Source: Capitulum mitella
Taxonomy: Eukaryota; Arthropoda; Thecostraca; Pollicipedomorpha; Pollicipedidae
Assembly (NCBI GenBank): GCA_030062745.1
Contig: CP099851.1
Span: forward strand, 11,224,393-11,288,392
Reading direction: 5' to 3'
DNA: 64,000 nt
The notes under the pieces were generated by a model, which worked only from the letters and a program-made list of their open reading frames with translations, was not told the origin of the DNA and did not search any database. The stretch's first letter is position 1. Each line of letters opens with the position of its first letter. A program made the position numbers and the translations under genes. This document shows, in pieces, positions 21,845 to 33,760 of this stretch.

Positions 21845-23090
21845 CGTTTCGCCCGTATGGGGGGGAGCGGGTTAACGCAACCCCCCTGAGGTTTTCAAAG
21901 GACAACTTCCGAACGGTTTGTTTGATCCATCTGAAACTTGGTGTATCTTCTTGGGCATCCTTTCCGCATCTTATGACAAAAAGTTTGCGTTCTGACGGTT
22001 ACAAGTTATGACGCCATAACGGGAACCTTGTCAGCCGTTTTTGCGAGCTGACGCGGCCGGTATACAACGGTCTCAACTTTGTCTCGCCGCAAGACGGTTG
22101 GAGTGTACAAATACAGCAAAACAGATGCCAGTCGACTCCAAATTGTACATTCTACACGTCTATGCACAGATTTAATAGACTTATGTTCACAACCGGGATT
22201 ATCGAGGGTGTAAACTAAGACCATGAACTACGGCGGGAAATGCGTTATTTTTCATCTTTGGAAATGCGATAGGAAAAAGAGATTGTAAAACAGGAAACCT
22301 TTATATCCGGATTCCTTGAGGTGTGAGAAATAGAATGGTATAAATTTGCTGAAATGTATTTTTTATTTCATCAAAGAAGGGCGCAATACAGCGAACACCT
22401 GACTTGCCCTGACGGGCGGAGCGACGTCGGCCGTGCATTGATCAGTCTGCAATACCACGTGGTGCCTGAAATTGGATTTTGTATCACATATCACCTCGAA
22501 AAAAACGCTTTTCAGGCATCTAAGCTACAATTTTTGGCTATTCGAGCTCATTTTAAGTCACTGGTTTTAAATAACCTTGGATGGCCTAAGATGACCGTGG
22601 ATAACCTAAGATGACTTTTATATGTTATTTGACAATAGTGACTCTTAAGCGAGATGCTACATTTTAATTTAGCAGCTATTGCTATCTAAAACAATGTTTC
22701 TGCAGCTCCAAGAAGGCATTTCAACCGACGACTCCACATGACAAGGATTGACCTAGCATGACCTGGATCGGACTCATTGGGTAAAATATCATCATGTGGT
22801 GTACAGATAGGTTCATAATTGGACGCGAGCATTATTATATCCGTTTCGTTCCATCATCATTTATTTTTTGGCGTTCATTTGCGCTTAAACTCGAAAAAGT
22901 ACCATTTTCTGCCAATTTTGGACATTTGGCTCAACCCAGAAGGTCATCCGTTTATGTGAAGTCTTAAAAAGAGTTACCAGTCGCGAGATCCCATCACGCG
23001 CAAAACGCCGGCTTTTCTCTGCGACGCTCTAGGACGCACGGTGTGGAAATGGCCGTGGGGGGTCGTACCACCCCCCATGCGTTCGCGTTG
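21845..23090 (+). mobile_element. Diverged TTAACCC-family relative, copy D
   Basis: The left end (about 21855-21890) has a G7...CCCCCC foldback around GGGTTAACGCAAC followed by TGAGGTTTTC, matching the order in copy C (hairpin, then TGAGGCTTTTC). The next ~130 bp align loosely with copies B and C. The right end has a GGGGGG-TCGTACCA-CCCCCC hairpin at 23057-23080. Length about 1.25 kb fits the family, but TTAA termini are not clear. Confidence 0.45.
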
Positions 23091-23285
23091 TGCAGAAGGC
23101 CTTATACGGGCGAGGGTAAGTACAGAAATACATATATAGGTAACATTAGTAATTTGACCAGTAACCTCTTTCGGCATATAAAAACGAACATAAGACGGGT
23201 CGAAAAAATGAATACGAAACTCATCAAAGCAAACAATGAGTTGGTCTTTAACAGAACGTTTATTCTGTATATATAAACGGACATT

Positions 23286-23288
<3 letters not shown>

Positions 23289-23320
<32 letters not shown>
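23289..23320. repeat. (AT)n microsatellite
   Basis: Pure alternating AT tract of about 32 bp. Confidence 0.95.
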
Positions 23321-23323
<3 letters not shown>

Positions 23324-25469
23324 GCCGATATATTTTAACTTACATTCAACATACATACAACATACAACACAGAACACCGAGCAAGCATTAAACAGAAAAC
23401 TATGAAAGTGCATCTTTTTCTTTGCGTAGCGTTGCCGTCGGCAGAGACCTGAACCGAGTCACCGCGACCTTTTCTGTTTCCCGAACGTACCAAATTGAAA
23501 CATAACTTACACTGGCGGTTCCAGGAACAAAAGACCAAACTTTGAGTCCAGTGGATTTGCAATGCATGCGGAAATGTCTAAATCGATGCGTAGTGTTGCG
23601 GTTTTACATGCCTGGAAGTCTGAGAGTCTGGCATTATCATATGTCGATATGGTAACAGGCGTTGTAACGTACGCTAATGTTGCTGCCAGGAGCCCACTCT
23701 TAGAGCAATGTTGCCTACCTTGCAGCCTGTATGTTTTTACGCAATGGCGATTTCCTTACACTATAAGCATGATTATTTACCATGCTATAACCGGTATCGT
23801 GGTGCTTACCTGATTTCATGGGCGCAAACGTAGGCTCTCCCCGATCAGCTTTTGACAATCCTGAACCACAGTTTGACGTGTCAAAAGCATGTGGTACACG
23901 TACAAATCACAACAAACCAGTTCGCAATCGCCCCGGGCAGCGCACCGCACGGAAGTTAGTTCCGTCACATGATCTACAGAATATTTGTTTTGGCCCCCTG
24001 TGCACGTCCCCTGTTGTCATATAATAATCCTGCCCTTATCTATGAAAATCAACAAAAAAGGAATGAGGTACATTTGTCTGCTCTTATCGCCTGCTCGTTG
24101 CTGCCACGTTCAGTCGTGACATTTTGTCGCATCCCGTCGTATCAGCAGCCGTGGCTTTCAGAGACTAAATGAAGTCACAGTCTGCCTTGTCCATGGTAGT
24201 AAAAGCTGTTAGTCCAAATCGTAGCCGCTCTTTGTATGCATTCAAACAGTTTACCAGGAGTCAGAACGGTAAAAACGCGATAAAACATACACTGCACTCT
24301 AAAGTTCGAAGATAACAGCGAGATCAGACATGCGGAAGTTAGCACATTTTAACACAGCGGAAAGCGAGTGTTCCCAATTCGCCTGTCCAAGCAGACGACA
24401 CACGCGACGGGCCTGGACAGCTGGGTTTCACTGGCCGTCTGGTCTTTTCACCGTACCCCGAACTACCGACGCGCACGTCGGTCTTTAGTGAAAACGTGTC
24501 GTGATGCTCTCTGACATTCGTATCACAGCAACGCCAGCTTGAGCCCTACCAGTATCCGCAATGTCTCGTAGACAAAAGGCGGCCATAATGGCATTGAACT
24601 AGACAATACTGAAATATTTCAGTCCATAAGCAGAATGACAAAATGCCCGCGGAATGCATGCCTCGGATTCAGACATGACAATTTTTTGGTGCGTTAGGTA
24701 CAAAATGGCGGTAGTCATAGTGTTTGAGGGGGCTGCAAATAGAAAAGAATTCAGATAAATTTTGTGCACAAAGAGCTAAACCAGCTTTACGCAGTGTTTT
24801 CTGGCTTAAGGATGGTTTTCGTTCCACACATGAGTAGTGCATTGGGAGGTTTGTGTGGTGTCTGTCCTTAATAGCAAATGCCAAGTCCTATTTAAAAGTT
24901 TTGATGCTCATTTCCCGTTTAGAAACGTTCTGCAATGAACTCATACGCCATTTTGTATTAAGCGTAGCCAAGGTCCACATTTGGTCAGGCAAACTTCACA
25001 CGAGGCCAGAATATTTGGGTCATGCTTATTTTCCACTTTTACTAATGTTAACCGCTCAGCTCTCTCATGATTCAAAGTCACTGAACGCAACACATGGCTG
25101 CCTTGATACTGACTAAACTTCCGGGGTGTAAAGTTAGCTGAAATCTCCCCACGAATGCTTATTCAGTTCGTACAATTAAATGCAGAAACCATTATTCATT
25201 ATGCATGTTCTTTACGGTTTAAAGTGGCTATGTCTTATTTCTTTCATTATTGTAAAAAGCCAAGCAAGGATTTGCCAAAAAAAACAAATAAACAAGAAAG
25301 CGCTTTTACACTTCATTCGCATAGTAGTTGATTCGCCTCTGATAATATGCTGCGGTTTATATCCATCCGTAAAAGCGTGTAGTTTTTCAATTTCCGTCAG
25401 ACCCTGCAGGGTTCTTCCTATTTAGGAATTCATCTTATCTCCCGCACCGTAATAAATCTTCCAGTCATC
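23321..25469. other. Intergenic, nothing recognised
   Basis: Short frames on both strands, none with domain character or splice support. Confidence 0.4.
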
Positions 25470-26171
25470 TCACATTCTGAATGTACTGCCCATCAGACCA
25501 GAATTTGACCTCCACCGCTTCGACCTCCAATGAATCGACATAAATAAGATCACCCGACATCTAGGAAAAATGGGTTGATCCATAACGTTGGAAACACAGG
25601 AATAAATTCCTGCCCGCGGTAGCTGGTCACATGTGCTAACGCCCATCGTATCTCTCCTAAATATCCCTATAGGCATATGGACGTCAGAATGCGCACAACT
25701 ACAGGCGTAAATGGATACGATTACTAGCACTTTGACATTTTTTCCCTCCGATAACGAAAAAAGGCTACTGATACTGCAATAAACCTTTCGGGATTTCTTA
25801 GCTGGTATAGAGCATACAAAAGACAAAATATTATAACTGTCCAGAACCGGGGTGCTTCTGGGCATTAACGGGTTAACTGCACGTGCAGGGGGGCTCCATG
25901 ATATGTCAGCGTAAAGCCCCGAGTTATCCGGACGATCAGTAGCCACCCAATCATCACATCTCTGCATTGGTTTAAGCATAAGACGACTGTGCGATAACAT
26001 GCCTCCGCAGGAGCCGAATGGGAGAATATATGCACACGCACTCACTTTATGCATCCAGTCTAGTAAAGGTTTTTGGGTATAACCGATGTGGAGTAGCAAA
26101 AGTAACGAAGCAGGAATGTGTATACAACAGTCCAAGATATGCCTGACTTTATTCCCCATTTTTTCTTGCAT
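25470..26171 (-). other. Unassigned open frame, 233 codons
   Basis: The longest frame in the window apart from the cuticle gene. It begins at a true ATG (26171). The predicted product has a hydrophobic stretch near residues 15-28 (IPASLLLLLHI) and many scattered cysteines, but no family I recognise. Composition matches surrounding non-coding DNA. A frame this long is unusual by chance but possible in 64 kb read six ways. No clear polyadenylation signal follows it. Confidence 0.2.
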
Positions 26172-27710
26172 TTTTGAGTGATTTGAACTAGAATCTTAGC
26201 CAGAATATGGAATTCGGTAGCAAACGTTCACTTTCTATTTGCATACTCTGTAACATTTTTTAGTTTGCTTCTTTGTCAGAAGAAGGTCCAGGGCGGTTTG
26301 CCAGGCAAGTTTGAGCGTTTTCCGTAACGTTAGAGGCTGCGCTGATGATGTATCGCATTCTGTTCGATATGCGTGATGCTATGAGAATCGTGCATAACCT
26401 CTCTTCGATACATTTGTTCGTTTCATGCCTCACTTGCATTTGTTACGTAACGCACTTGCATTACATTATATTATTGTATCATGTTATATTACATCCAGCG
26501 TATTACATCATGAGGTATCTGTTACATTTCATGGAGACAGAAATAAATATTGAGGGATCAAAGTTCATCAGTCTTACGACACTCTCACAAGAGTATTTGT
26601 CAAAAACAGACGATTGCTTGTTGAGACGTAACGCATCCTATAGTCTCCAACCACTAAGATCCTAGAATAACCTGCTAGTTGCTGGACATGGGGAAGGGGT
26701 CGGAGTTTTCAGTCATTTACCTCTAACTAAGCGGCGCGGCATCCTGAAACTTTCAGTAGCCCTTGGTACATCGATTTTGCGGACTGGTGATGTTTTTGTG
26801 GTGATCATTCCTTGTCATGACGGCCCTACGCCAAGCAGACGATAATATTTTGTTTTACGATTTTGTCGTTTCTTTCTTAACTTCCTTGATCTTTATCGAT
26901 GTACTGGTCGTGACAAATGTCTGATATTGTGCAGTACGTTTTCTCACGTCAAGAGACGTCAACGCAGACCACTCATGACCTCATACTCATGACAAGGTTA
27001 TCACAGACTGAATTTATGTTAGCGCGGTCTGTAAATATACTGCCAATTTACGTCGTAAATCCAGTTATGATAACCAGTTCAAGATTTGATTTTGTAAAAC
27101 GGGTACAAATATTTGATGGATATTTGCGGCGTTTTTGGAATTTCATATGCCAAATTAGGCATACATAGAACTAGCATGCAATGGACCTATTTATGTCATA
27201 TGATTTAGGTTGACCTGCGCCACATTTTTCCGATATGATGCGTATTGGCATCTCATGCGCGTATTTTTACTCATTTAGGCCCTAGGATGTATACAAAGTC
27301 CGATCTGTGGAGAACACAGCACAATCTACTTCGGTGAAATACTGACGTTTGACGCCACTTTTGACCTAAGAATTAAGGTAATTGTCATGTCTGAAACCCA
27401 AAAATATTCTATACCCGGAGTCACATCATCGAAGACAATCGCAACTCATTTGAAGCTGCCGAGTCGGATTATCGGTTGTGGAGTCACTGAGCTGGGGCGT
27501 CTGATCCCCACCCATCCCCGAACTGATCATCCCCCATCTGATCCCCGAACAAGCGCTACGTGGCGAAATACTCCAGCACCTTCCCGGACGCCGACTGCTT
27601 GACTCACGTGTGCCATGACGGGAATTTTTTACATCACATACATCTGGGTAGAACTGCGTAAAACTGGGTTTACTAGTTAATCTATTTTTAGAGAGTCACC
27701 GTGTTTTACT
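26172..27710. other. Intergenic, nothing recognised
   Basis: AT-rich, with a TTACAT-type low-complexity stretch at 26440-26515. No gene assigned. Confidence 0.4.
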
Positions 27711-27714
27711 CACT

Positions 27715-28260
27715 AGCCCGTTTCCATGGCACTAGCAAATCCGGATTCCTTTTCAGATCCAGATTTCAGATACCATGGAAACACTTCTTTTAGCAAACGG
27801 GATTGGATTTGCGAATTCGGATAAAAAAGAGGATTTCGCGAGGAAATCCGGATTAACCGTGAATTGGAAACATGTGGCAGCATCATGCGCAGCATTTGTT
27901 TTCGTGTCCTGCAAAGGGGGAGCAAGCACCGAAATCGATTTCCTGTCTGTTGGCGGCTTGTGGACAAGAAACGATAAATTAGCTCTACGGCTTTCTCAAA
28001 TCTCATACAACACCAGTCCGTTACAGCAAACTCCGTCCATTCGGTAGTCTACTATGGAATATATTTCTGTACGATGTGAATGGAAATGCCACACACGCGC
28101 CATAATGAGCGGCTAATCCGAGATTTCCTGACGTAATTCGAAATCTGAAATCTCGAATGTAACCTGGTTTTGCTGTGTATGGTCATAGAAACGCCAGCTG
28201 AAATCCCGCCTTCCCTCGTGGGGGCATTAACTTGTAATACAATCCTGTCACGGAAACGGA
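27715..28260. repeat. GATTC/GGATT-rich repeat, possible MITE
   Basis: GTTTCCATGG (27720-27729) and CCATGGAAAC (27773-27782) form an inverted pair around a GGATTCC/GGATTTC-rich core, and GGATT/AAATCC motifs continue to about 28160. Similar motif-dense stretches recur at 29.9 and 32.0 kb. The ends of a unit could not be fixed. Confidence 0.4.
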
Positions 28261-28890
28261 GCTATTACGATGCATTGATGTCACTGAGACAACAGTATGG
28301 TCTCTATGCAGATAGTTCATCACAGTAATGGTGAAGAAAGCCGGTCCCGAACTTCATAACGTGGCAAATGAAGGATCGCAGTAACGACAGATTTTCTTGG
28401 CATGCAAGATAGAATATAATGGAACGATGCATCTTTATTTGGTCGTGACCACGCAATATGTGGGACCGGTTTTGGGACCGAGTTTTCATTGTTACCTGTC
28501 ATTAAACACTGACCTTGCGTTATTGACAGTGTTGTTCTAAATTCCGAAGTTAAGTCTTTTACTTTCACTGATGTCACATTGCTCGCGGCATATCCAGTAT
28601 TGTTGAATCCCGGGTAGCAACGTTGTTTGCGCGACGCATTTCGGAGCAGTCGGTTATTTTTCATTTTCAATGCCATTCTACAAGGCGATTAATTCCATTT
28701 GTCCACTAGAAGCATAAATTTCAGTAATCTATCCAGGATTGCTGACAAAAACATTTCAAGTTATCGGGCTCGGCATTCCTGCCCGGATCAGATGCAACAA
28801 GTAATTATACAGCGCATGTTGAGTTCTCGGAGAAGGCGTTGGATGATGGTGTACAGCATTCTTGGAGATCTTCTTTGTGGCTGTTGGCCT

Positions 28891-29056
28891 GTACGCCGTG
28901 TAGTGTGGCTTGTGGCTCTTAGAAGAGCCGCAGAGTAAGCAGACGTTTCAGCCATTGACCCTCTTCAGTGCTGTGGAGAAGCAATGAAGAAGGCCAATGC
29001 CCGAAACGACTGCTTTCTCCCTGACTAAGAGCCACAGGCCTTGCTATACGGCATAT
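28891..29056. repeat. Long imperfect palindrome with head-to-head Penelope-type motifs
   Basis: Outer arms 28891-28922 and 29025-29056 pair with about seven mismatches in 32. Inside, 33-nt segments at 28939-28971 (minus) and 28981-29013 (plus) are inverted copies, each reading TGAAGA, then CAATG, then GAAACG, separated by 9 bp. TGAAGA...GAAACG resembles the hammerhead-like terminal motif of Penelope-like elements, so two element ends may have joined head to head. Confidence 0.6.
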
Positions 29057-29065
29057 ATTGGCAAT

Positions 29066-29107
29066 ATTACGTCTCCTTGATGGCAACAGCCATCAAGGAG
29101 ACGTAAT
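29066..29107. repeat. Perfect hairpin, 19-bp arms, 4-nt loop
   Basis: ATTACGTCTCCTTGATGGC is followed by AACA and its exact reverse complement. The arms are flanked by a further partial match (GCAAT/ATTGC). It lies 10 bp after the larger palindrome. Confidence 0.9.
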
Positions 29108-29895
29108 TGCATTTGAGCACTTCGGCGGCAAAATCTTTGATATTGATCCCGATACTCTCACTGAAAACGTTACCGGCAAACGGAACAAGGCTGTCTGCTG
29201 GAGCCTCTCTCTCGTTTCCTGTCCCCGACCTTTGAGCCACGAAATGCATCCACCTTTAATTGGACTCACCTTGGATCATGAGCAAAAAACGACGTCATCT
29301 GCCAACTGCGCGTGACTTAACGTTCGCTTATTTCATCTACACACCTTCAGTAGTACTTGGCATGTGTCAGTTGCTTTAATCAGATGCTTACGCCTGCTAG
29401 GTGGTTTGTTTTTGTTTGCCGCACGCTGCCGGACGGCCTCAGCAGATTGAAAAACAAGGCACCAGTTAACGACACGGCGGTGTTATCGGTGACGCAATGA
29501 GGCCAGATACATTGTGTGATGGCCTGAAGCCAAGTTCAGGACATCAAGTAGTCGCGATGGTGAAAGAACATCGAGTTTCGTAAAATGTCTTTCGATAAAT
29601 GCACCTTATCGTGTTATACCATTTGAACGTTATAATGTTGCAGGCACGTTTCAATATATTTTTCAGCCCAAAATAAGACAGCATTTCTCACTGGAATGTT
29701 ATCAAGGCAAAATAAAGAGCAAAGACCAGAGCAATATTACTTGTGTAAACGTTATTTTTCGCAACGGTGAATGTTCAGATACGACCCATCCGAACATCAC
29801 CCTACACGGCCACTTTAAGCTTGCATTCAGACAATGAAAATGATAATGAAGATTTTATCGCTGTGGTCAGGATCATGACACCATTTCCATGGTCT
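29108..29895. other. Intergenic, nothing recognised
   Basis: No supported gene; short frames only. Confidence 0.4.
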
Positions 29896-30095
29896 TCGTG
29901 GTAACATGACCAGACTCGTGCTCGATTCCAGCGGAATCGGAGCCGAATCCGGATTCGCTTCTAGTTGGCCCGGAACTGAATTCAGAGTCGATTCACTTGG
30001 GAGATGTGTTGAGTCAGATTCGGAATTGATTCGGTTACACCGTGGAAACACTGGAATCGGAAGCAAATCAAAAGGCAAAATGTCTGATTCCGCTT
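29896..30095. repeat. GATTC/GAATC-rich repeat
   Basis: Many GAATC and GATTC pentamers in both orientations (CGATTCCAGCGGAATCGG, ATTCGGAATTGATTCGG). The same style is seen at 27.7 and 32.0 kb. GTGGAAACACTGG near 30043 echoes the inverted-pair motif of the 27.7-kb locus. Confidence 0.55.
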
Positions 30096-30364
30096 TTATC
30101 AGTTTAACTTACCACTGCTTTGATGTCTAAGAAATGTGATATATATATATAATGATTAACATCTAGGCATGTCAGGTAGGTTGGTAGGTAATTGGGAATG
30201 AGGCTGTGCTCCAAAATCTAGAGCAATTAACATGAGATCAAAGAATTTTCGACTTAAGGCAAGGCAAAAAAGTAAGAAAAGGATACGCAGATATCACTGG
30301 TACTCCAGTTTCCTGAGGGACAGTAAATAAATACTAGGTAGTGTTACCATACCTCCACTTACTT

Positions 30365-30585
30365 TTATCGCCTCATAAGTATTTGCCTGTGCGTCGGTTG
30401 TTATTGACTTGAAGCATGTCGCAATAACGCCAGAACTGTAGGTCGTGAACAGTGTGTAAATAGAGCGTAAATACATCCTCTTACTGCTTGAAGTCATAAG
30501 TATTTGACTGGTTACGAATGTCGTTATTGACTTCAGGCATGTCGCAAGAGCGCCAGAATTGTGGATCATACATGGTGGTGAAACG
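30365..30585. repeat. Tandem pair, ~121-bp unit
   Basis: CATAAGTATTTG...GTTATTGACTT...GCATGTCGCAA...CGCCAGAA recurs at 30374 and 30495 with moderate divergence. Confidence 0.8.
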
Positions 30586-31030
30586 CCGTGCTAATATTCA
30601 GGTACCACGTCCTGCTTATTTTCTTAGTTCAGTTTGTTACAATGCGAATATTATGCAAACAATTAAAATTTTCTTTTGTTTATGACGACAATTTGTATGC
30701 AAATATTTATCTGTGTAACGTTCAGTTTTATTTGTATGACCATTGCGCATGAGCTACAGTGCAATGACTAGAATCAAACAGTATTCCATGCGGTGGAAAG
30801 ATCCGCAGATAAACTGAACTGAACATTTACTGTTGCTGAGTGCTAGATACCAGAACCAATATTACTTATGCAACAACTTCGCGCCGACTTGAACCGCGTT
30901 GTGCCGCTGCGCGGGATGGCTTTGTTGAACATGTCCTTTCCTCTTTTCTAATCCTAATCCTTCTCTTTCCTTGTATCGATCTGTCCTGGAAAATTCTTTG
31001 CCCGTTTGAAGCTTTAGTTCCACCTGAAAA
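30586..31030. other. Intergenic, nothing recognised
   Basis: No gene or repeat assigned. Confidence 0.4.
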
Positions 31031-31090
31031 AGGTGATTATTCAGAGCACTACCGAAGGTGGTGCTCTGAATGATCGCCTGAAGGGCGGTT
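31021..31090. repeat. Foldback around TCAGAGCACTACC
   Basis: TCAGAGCACTACC-GAA-GGTGGTGCTCTGA (31041-31069) pairs with one mismatch, and the pairing continues outward through GAT(T/C)A and an AGG(T/C)G segment, giving arms of about 30 bp. Confidence 0.75.
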
Positions 31091-31876
31091 ATTGTTAAAC
31101 ATTAACGAAAAGCAGGCGTGGCCCCCAGCCAGCATCGTTTTCACTTCTAGGATCAGGGCAGGCACTGCTCGACAAACAGTTAGCTTAACTGCTGCACATC
31201 TGTGACTTTTTGCTTCAGGTAGTAATTGCTTTAGTGACGCTAGGCAGTGGTTGATAATGTGGCGCATGAGGACGACTCCGAGAGGCTGGCAGAGCTGCTG
31301 AGTCTAGGTTAATTAGCCAGAGCTGAATACTGTTGGGTACCTGCCAAGTGTGATAATGTTTATCCATGATTAGTCCATCCTGCGTGAGGTGAGCCAAGTA
31401 ACGGGCAAAGCGCATGACACAACTGAGAAGCTTGAATGGTCGTGATGGAAATTTGTGGTTTAGGTAACTGCAGTCAGGGGCAACGTTTTGTGTAAATAAT
31501 TGGGGGGGGGGGGGCGTATGGGAAGGAAGAGCAAGGGCCTGACTACCAAACGTTTCCCCGAATGATTTAGGATTTAGGGTTTAGTTAGTTAAAGAATTTA
31601 GTTAGATCAAGGATTTAGCCGCTTTATTTTGGTCGGCATTAATTCCTATTTGTAATATTTGGCTATCATCTATCATCTTAAAAGTTTTTTCTCCTCTTTA
31701 AGCTGGCAAAAAATATTGGGGGAGGAAACCTGCCTAATACACGGGGGGGGGGCAGATCCACATTGTGAGGCCATGGATGCTGCCAAAGAGTTTAAGTTGA
31801 TCCCTGGTAGCAGTGGGCTTATCTACCTGATTACTGATATCTTATTGATGTGTGTATGTGCATATTATGCAAGGAT

Positions 31877-31883
31877 GTATATA

Positions 31884-31914
<31 letters not shown>

Positions 31915-31931
31915 GTGTATATATACATACA
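31877..31931. repeat. (TA)n microsatellite with TACATA interruptions
   Basis: Alternating TA tract, interrupted by ACATAT and TGTGTA. Confidence 0.95.
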
Positions 31932-31984
31932 TAATTTGTTACTGATTACATTTATCTGTATTATTTCATGGCTATATTGTATTC

Positions 31985-32160
31985 ACATTATCTGTCTGAA
32001 TCGGATTCGGATTCAGAATCAGACAGTTTTGGCCACATTGGAATTGGAATCAGAATCGATTCCACTTTAATTGGTTGCTTGGAATTGGATTCGGATTCGG
32101 AGTCATTTGCCTTGTTATTGGGTCAGAGTCGATTCCAGTCAAGAGGAATCAAGCACAAGT
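31985..32160. repeat. GATTC/GAATC-rich repeat
   Basis: Runs such as TCGGATTCGGATTCAGAATC and GGAATTGGAATCAGAATCG. Third locus of this motif-dense type. The overlapping 107- and 120-codon frames are by-products. Confidence 0.6.
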
Positions 32161-32916
32161 CTGAACATGACATCTGGTGTTGCACAAAAAGCGTCACGCA
32201 GGAAAGAGTCTCGTTTAGTGAGCAGACACTGTCATTCCCGTTTCGAATCACAATCATGCTTTCATTCGGCCAAAATAGTCCACCAACACTTTCCCAGAGG
32301 CGCTGGAGCATTTCCATTAGGGAAGGATAACAACAGGTTCGGGTATTTCCTTCCATGCGACGCAATATTGTTATATTATTTTATGAGAATATGAGTAATG
32401 CGCAGTATATTACAAATATATCATAGGGCTAATGCCAAATGCTCCCAAGCTATGGTGAAAGATGCATCTGTGCTTCATACCTTTTTCGTTAGTGTCGTCT
32501 GTTCTGTGTTCATGCTGTTTGTAAAGATGCGTGATCCGTATTCTGCTAGCGAGCATGCGGGAGATGTTTTTTTTTTTAATAAATTTAATGCGAGTGGTTT
32601 GACAGAGTGGTATTACGGATCGAAGTCATGCTGAGCAAGGCTTGCTACATATTACAATGCATTATGCGTTATGATGAATATTGCGATTCTTTTGTATACT
32701 CCAGATATTGAAAACGTTTTTATTCCTCAGAAAATACTCCCAAAAAGGTGGCTTTTTATTGCTCCTCATCCAGCCAATGAAACCCGAAACACTGTGTTAT
32801 GTCCTTTCTTTGTCTTATCGTATGACATAAAATCGGTTGAACTAAGCTGACAAAAATAGCATCTGATCGCTTGGAGCAGAATCGTTCTCCTCTTTCTTGA
32901 TGTCAGACTTTCACTA
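32161..32916. other. Intergenic, nothing recognised
   Basis: No gene assigned. A T10 run lies near 32569. Confidence 0.4.
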
Positions 32917-33071
32917 GTGCTTCTTCTTGCGAGTTAACGAGACACAGCCGCACTGAGCATCTTCCTACAGCTGCGCTCCTCTCTTGTCTAGCTGCTCTTC
33001 TTCTGGCGAGTTAACGAGACACAGCCGCACTGAGCATCTTCCTGCAGCTGCGTTCCTCTCTTGTCCAGCTG
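32917..33071 (+). repeat. Tandem duplication, 77-bp unit
   Basis: Two copies of a unit containing GAGTTAACGAGACACAGCCG and CACTGAGCATCTTCCT, at 32931 and 33008, differ at only a few bases, so the duplication is fairly recent. Confidence 0.9.
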
Positions 33072-33329
33072 CCCTCCCTGAGGCAGTAGTATGGCACAAA
33101 GAACTTTTCTGCAGACGTGGCGATCTGTTACAGAGGGCAGAGTCGATATTCCGTCACGGAGACGGAGCTGAGAGGATGATTATTTTCCCCAAGCCAGTAT
33201 GAGTGTCTTGTAACCACGTACCAACAAGACAGGACGTCAAATCACGGGAGGCGGGTCTTTACAGTGGTCTTTCCTTCTTGTCTTTGGCTGTGTGCTCCAG
33301 CGCACCTTTCCCCGAGCCCAAGTCCGACT

Positions 33330-33570
33330 ATATCTCCGGCGTCTCCCGTCTCTCCATTCCGTAGCTGCCATTCGGCTACACTTTCTCCTACGTCTCCAGT
33401 CTCCCGGTCCACTGCTTCTACCAGTTTCTTCTCCGCCTTTGCTTCCGTCCTTGTTTCGGGCTGCGCGTCTCCGACGTTGTCTCCGGCTTGTCTCCGGGCA
33501 CGTCTCCGACTTTGTGGCTGCGCGTCCCCGGCTTTGTGTCCGGTTTGTCTCCGGGTGCGTCCGCGGCGCG
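33330..33570 (+). repeat. GTCTCC motif cluster upstream of the second cuticle gene
   Basis: About eight GTCTCC/GTCTCCG motifs in ~230 bp of GC-rich DNA, 130-360 bp upstream of the TATA-like box. It may be regulatory or simply a decayed simple repeat. The overlapping 127-162-codon frames reflect GC-rich composition. Confidence 0.5.
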
Positions 33571-33691
33571 CCGGAGATCGGCCGGAGACGCTGGCCGCCG
33601 GGCCGGGCGTGGAACCGCGGAGGCGGCAGCGACGCCACGCCTCGTCCGGCCATCCGGAGCCGGATGTGCCCTGCGGCGGGGCCGCGCGCCG

Positions 33692-33722
33692 CGCTATTTA
33701 AGCGCCGGCCGCCGGCCAGTCA
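33692..33722 (+). promoter_or_regulatory. Core promoter of the AAP-repeat cuticle gene
   Basis: TATTTAA lies at 33695-33701 and initiator-like CCAGTCA follows (A at 33718), 23 bp after the first T. The RR cuticle gene has the same CGCTAT...GCCGGCC...CCAGTC order with the same 23-bp spacing. The start codon at 33761 has the context ACAACATGA. Confidence 0.7.
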
Positions 33723-33760
33723 TCGTTCTTGTGAAGCGAGACAGCCCCACAGCCGACAAC

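Noticed and set aside
31501-31513. Poly-G run as a possible structural element
   Set aside because: A single homopolymer, without paired tract or repeat boundaries; treated as simple sequence.
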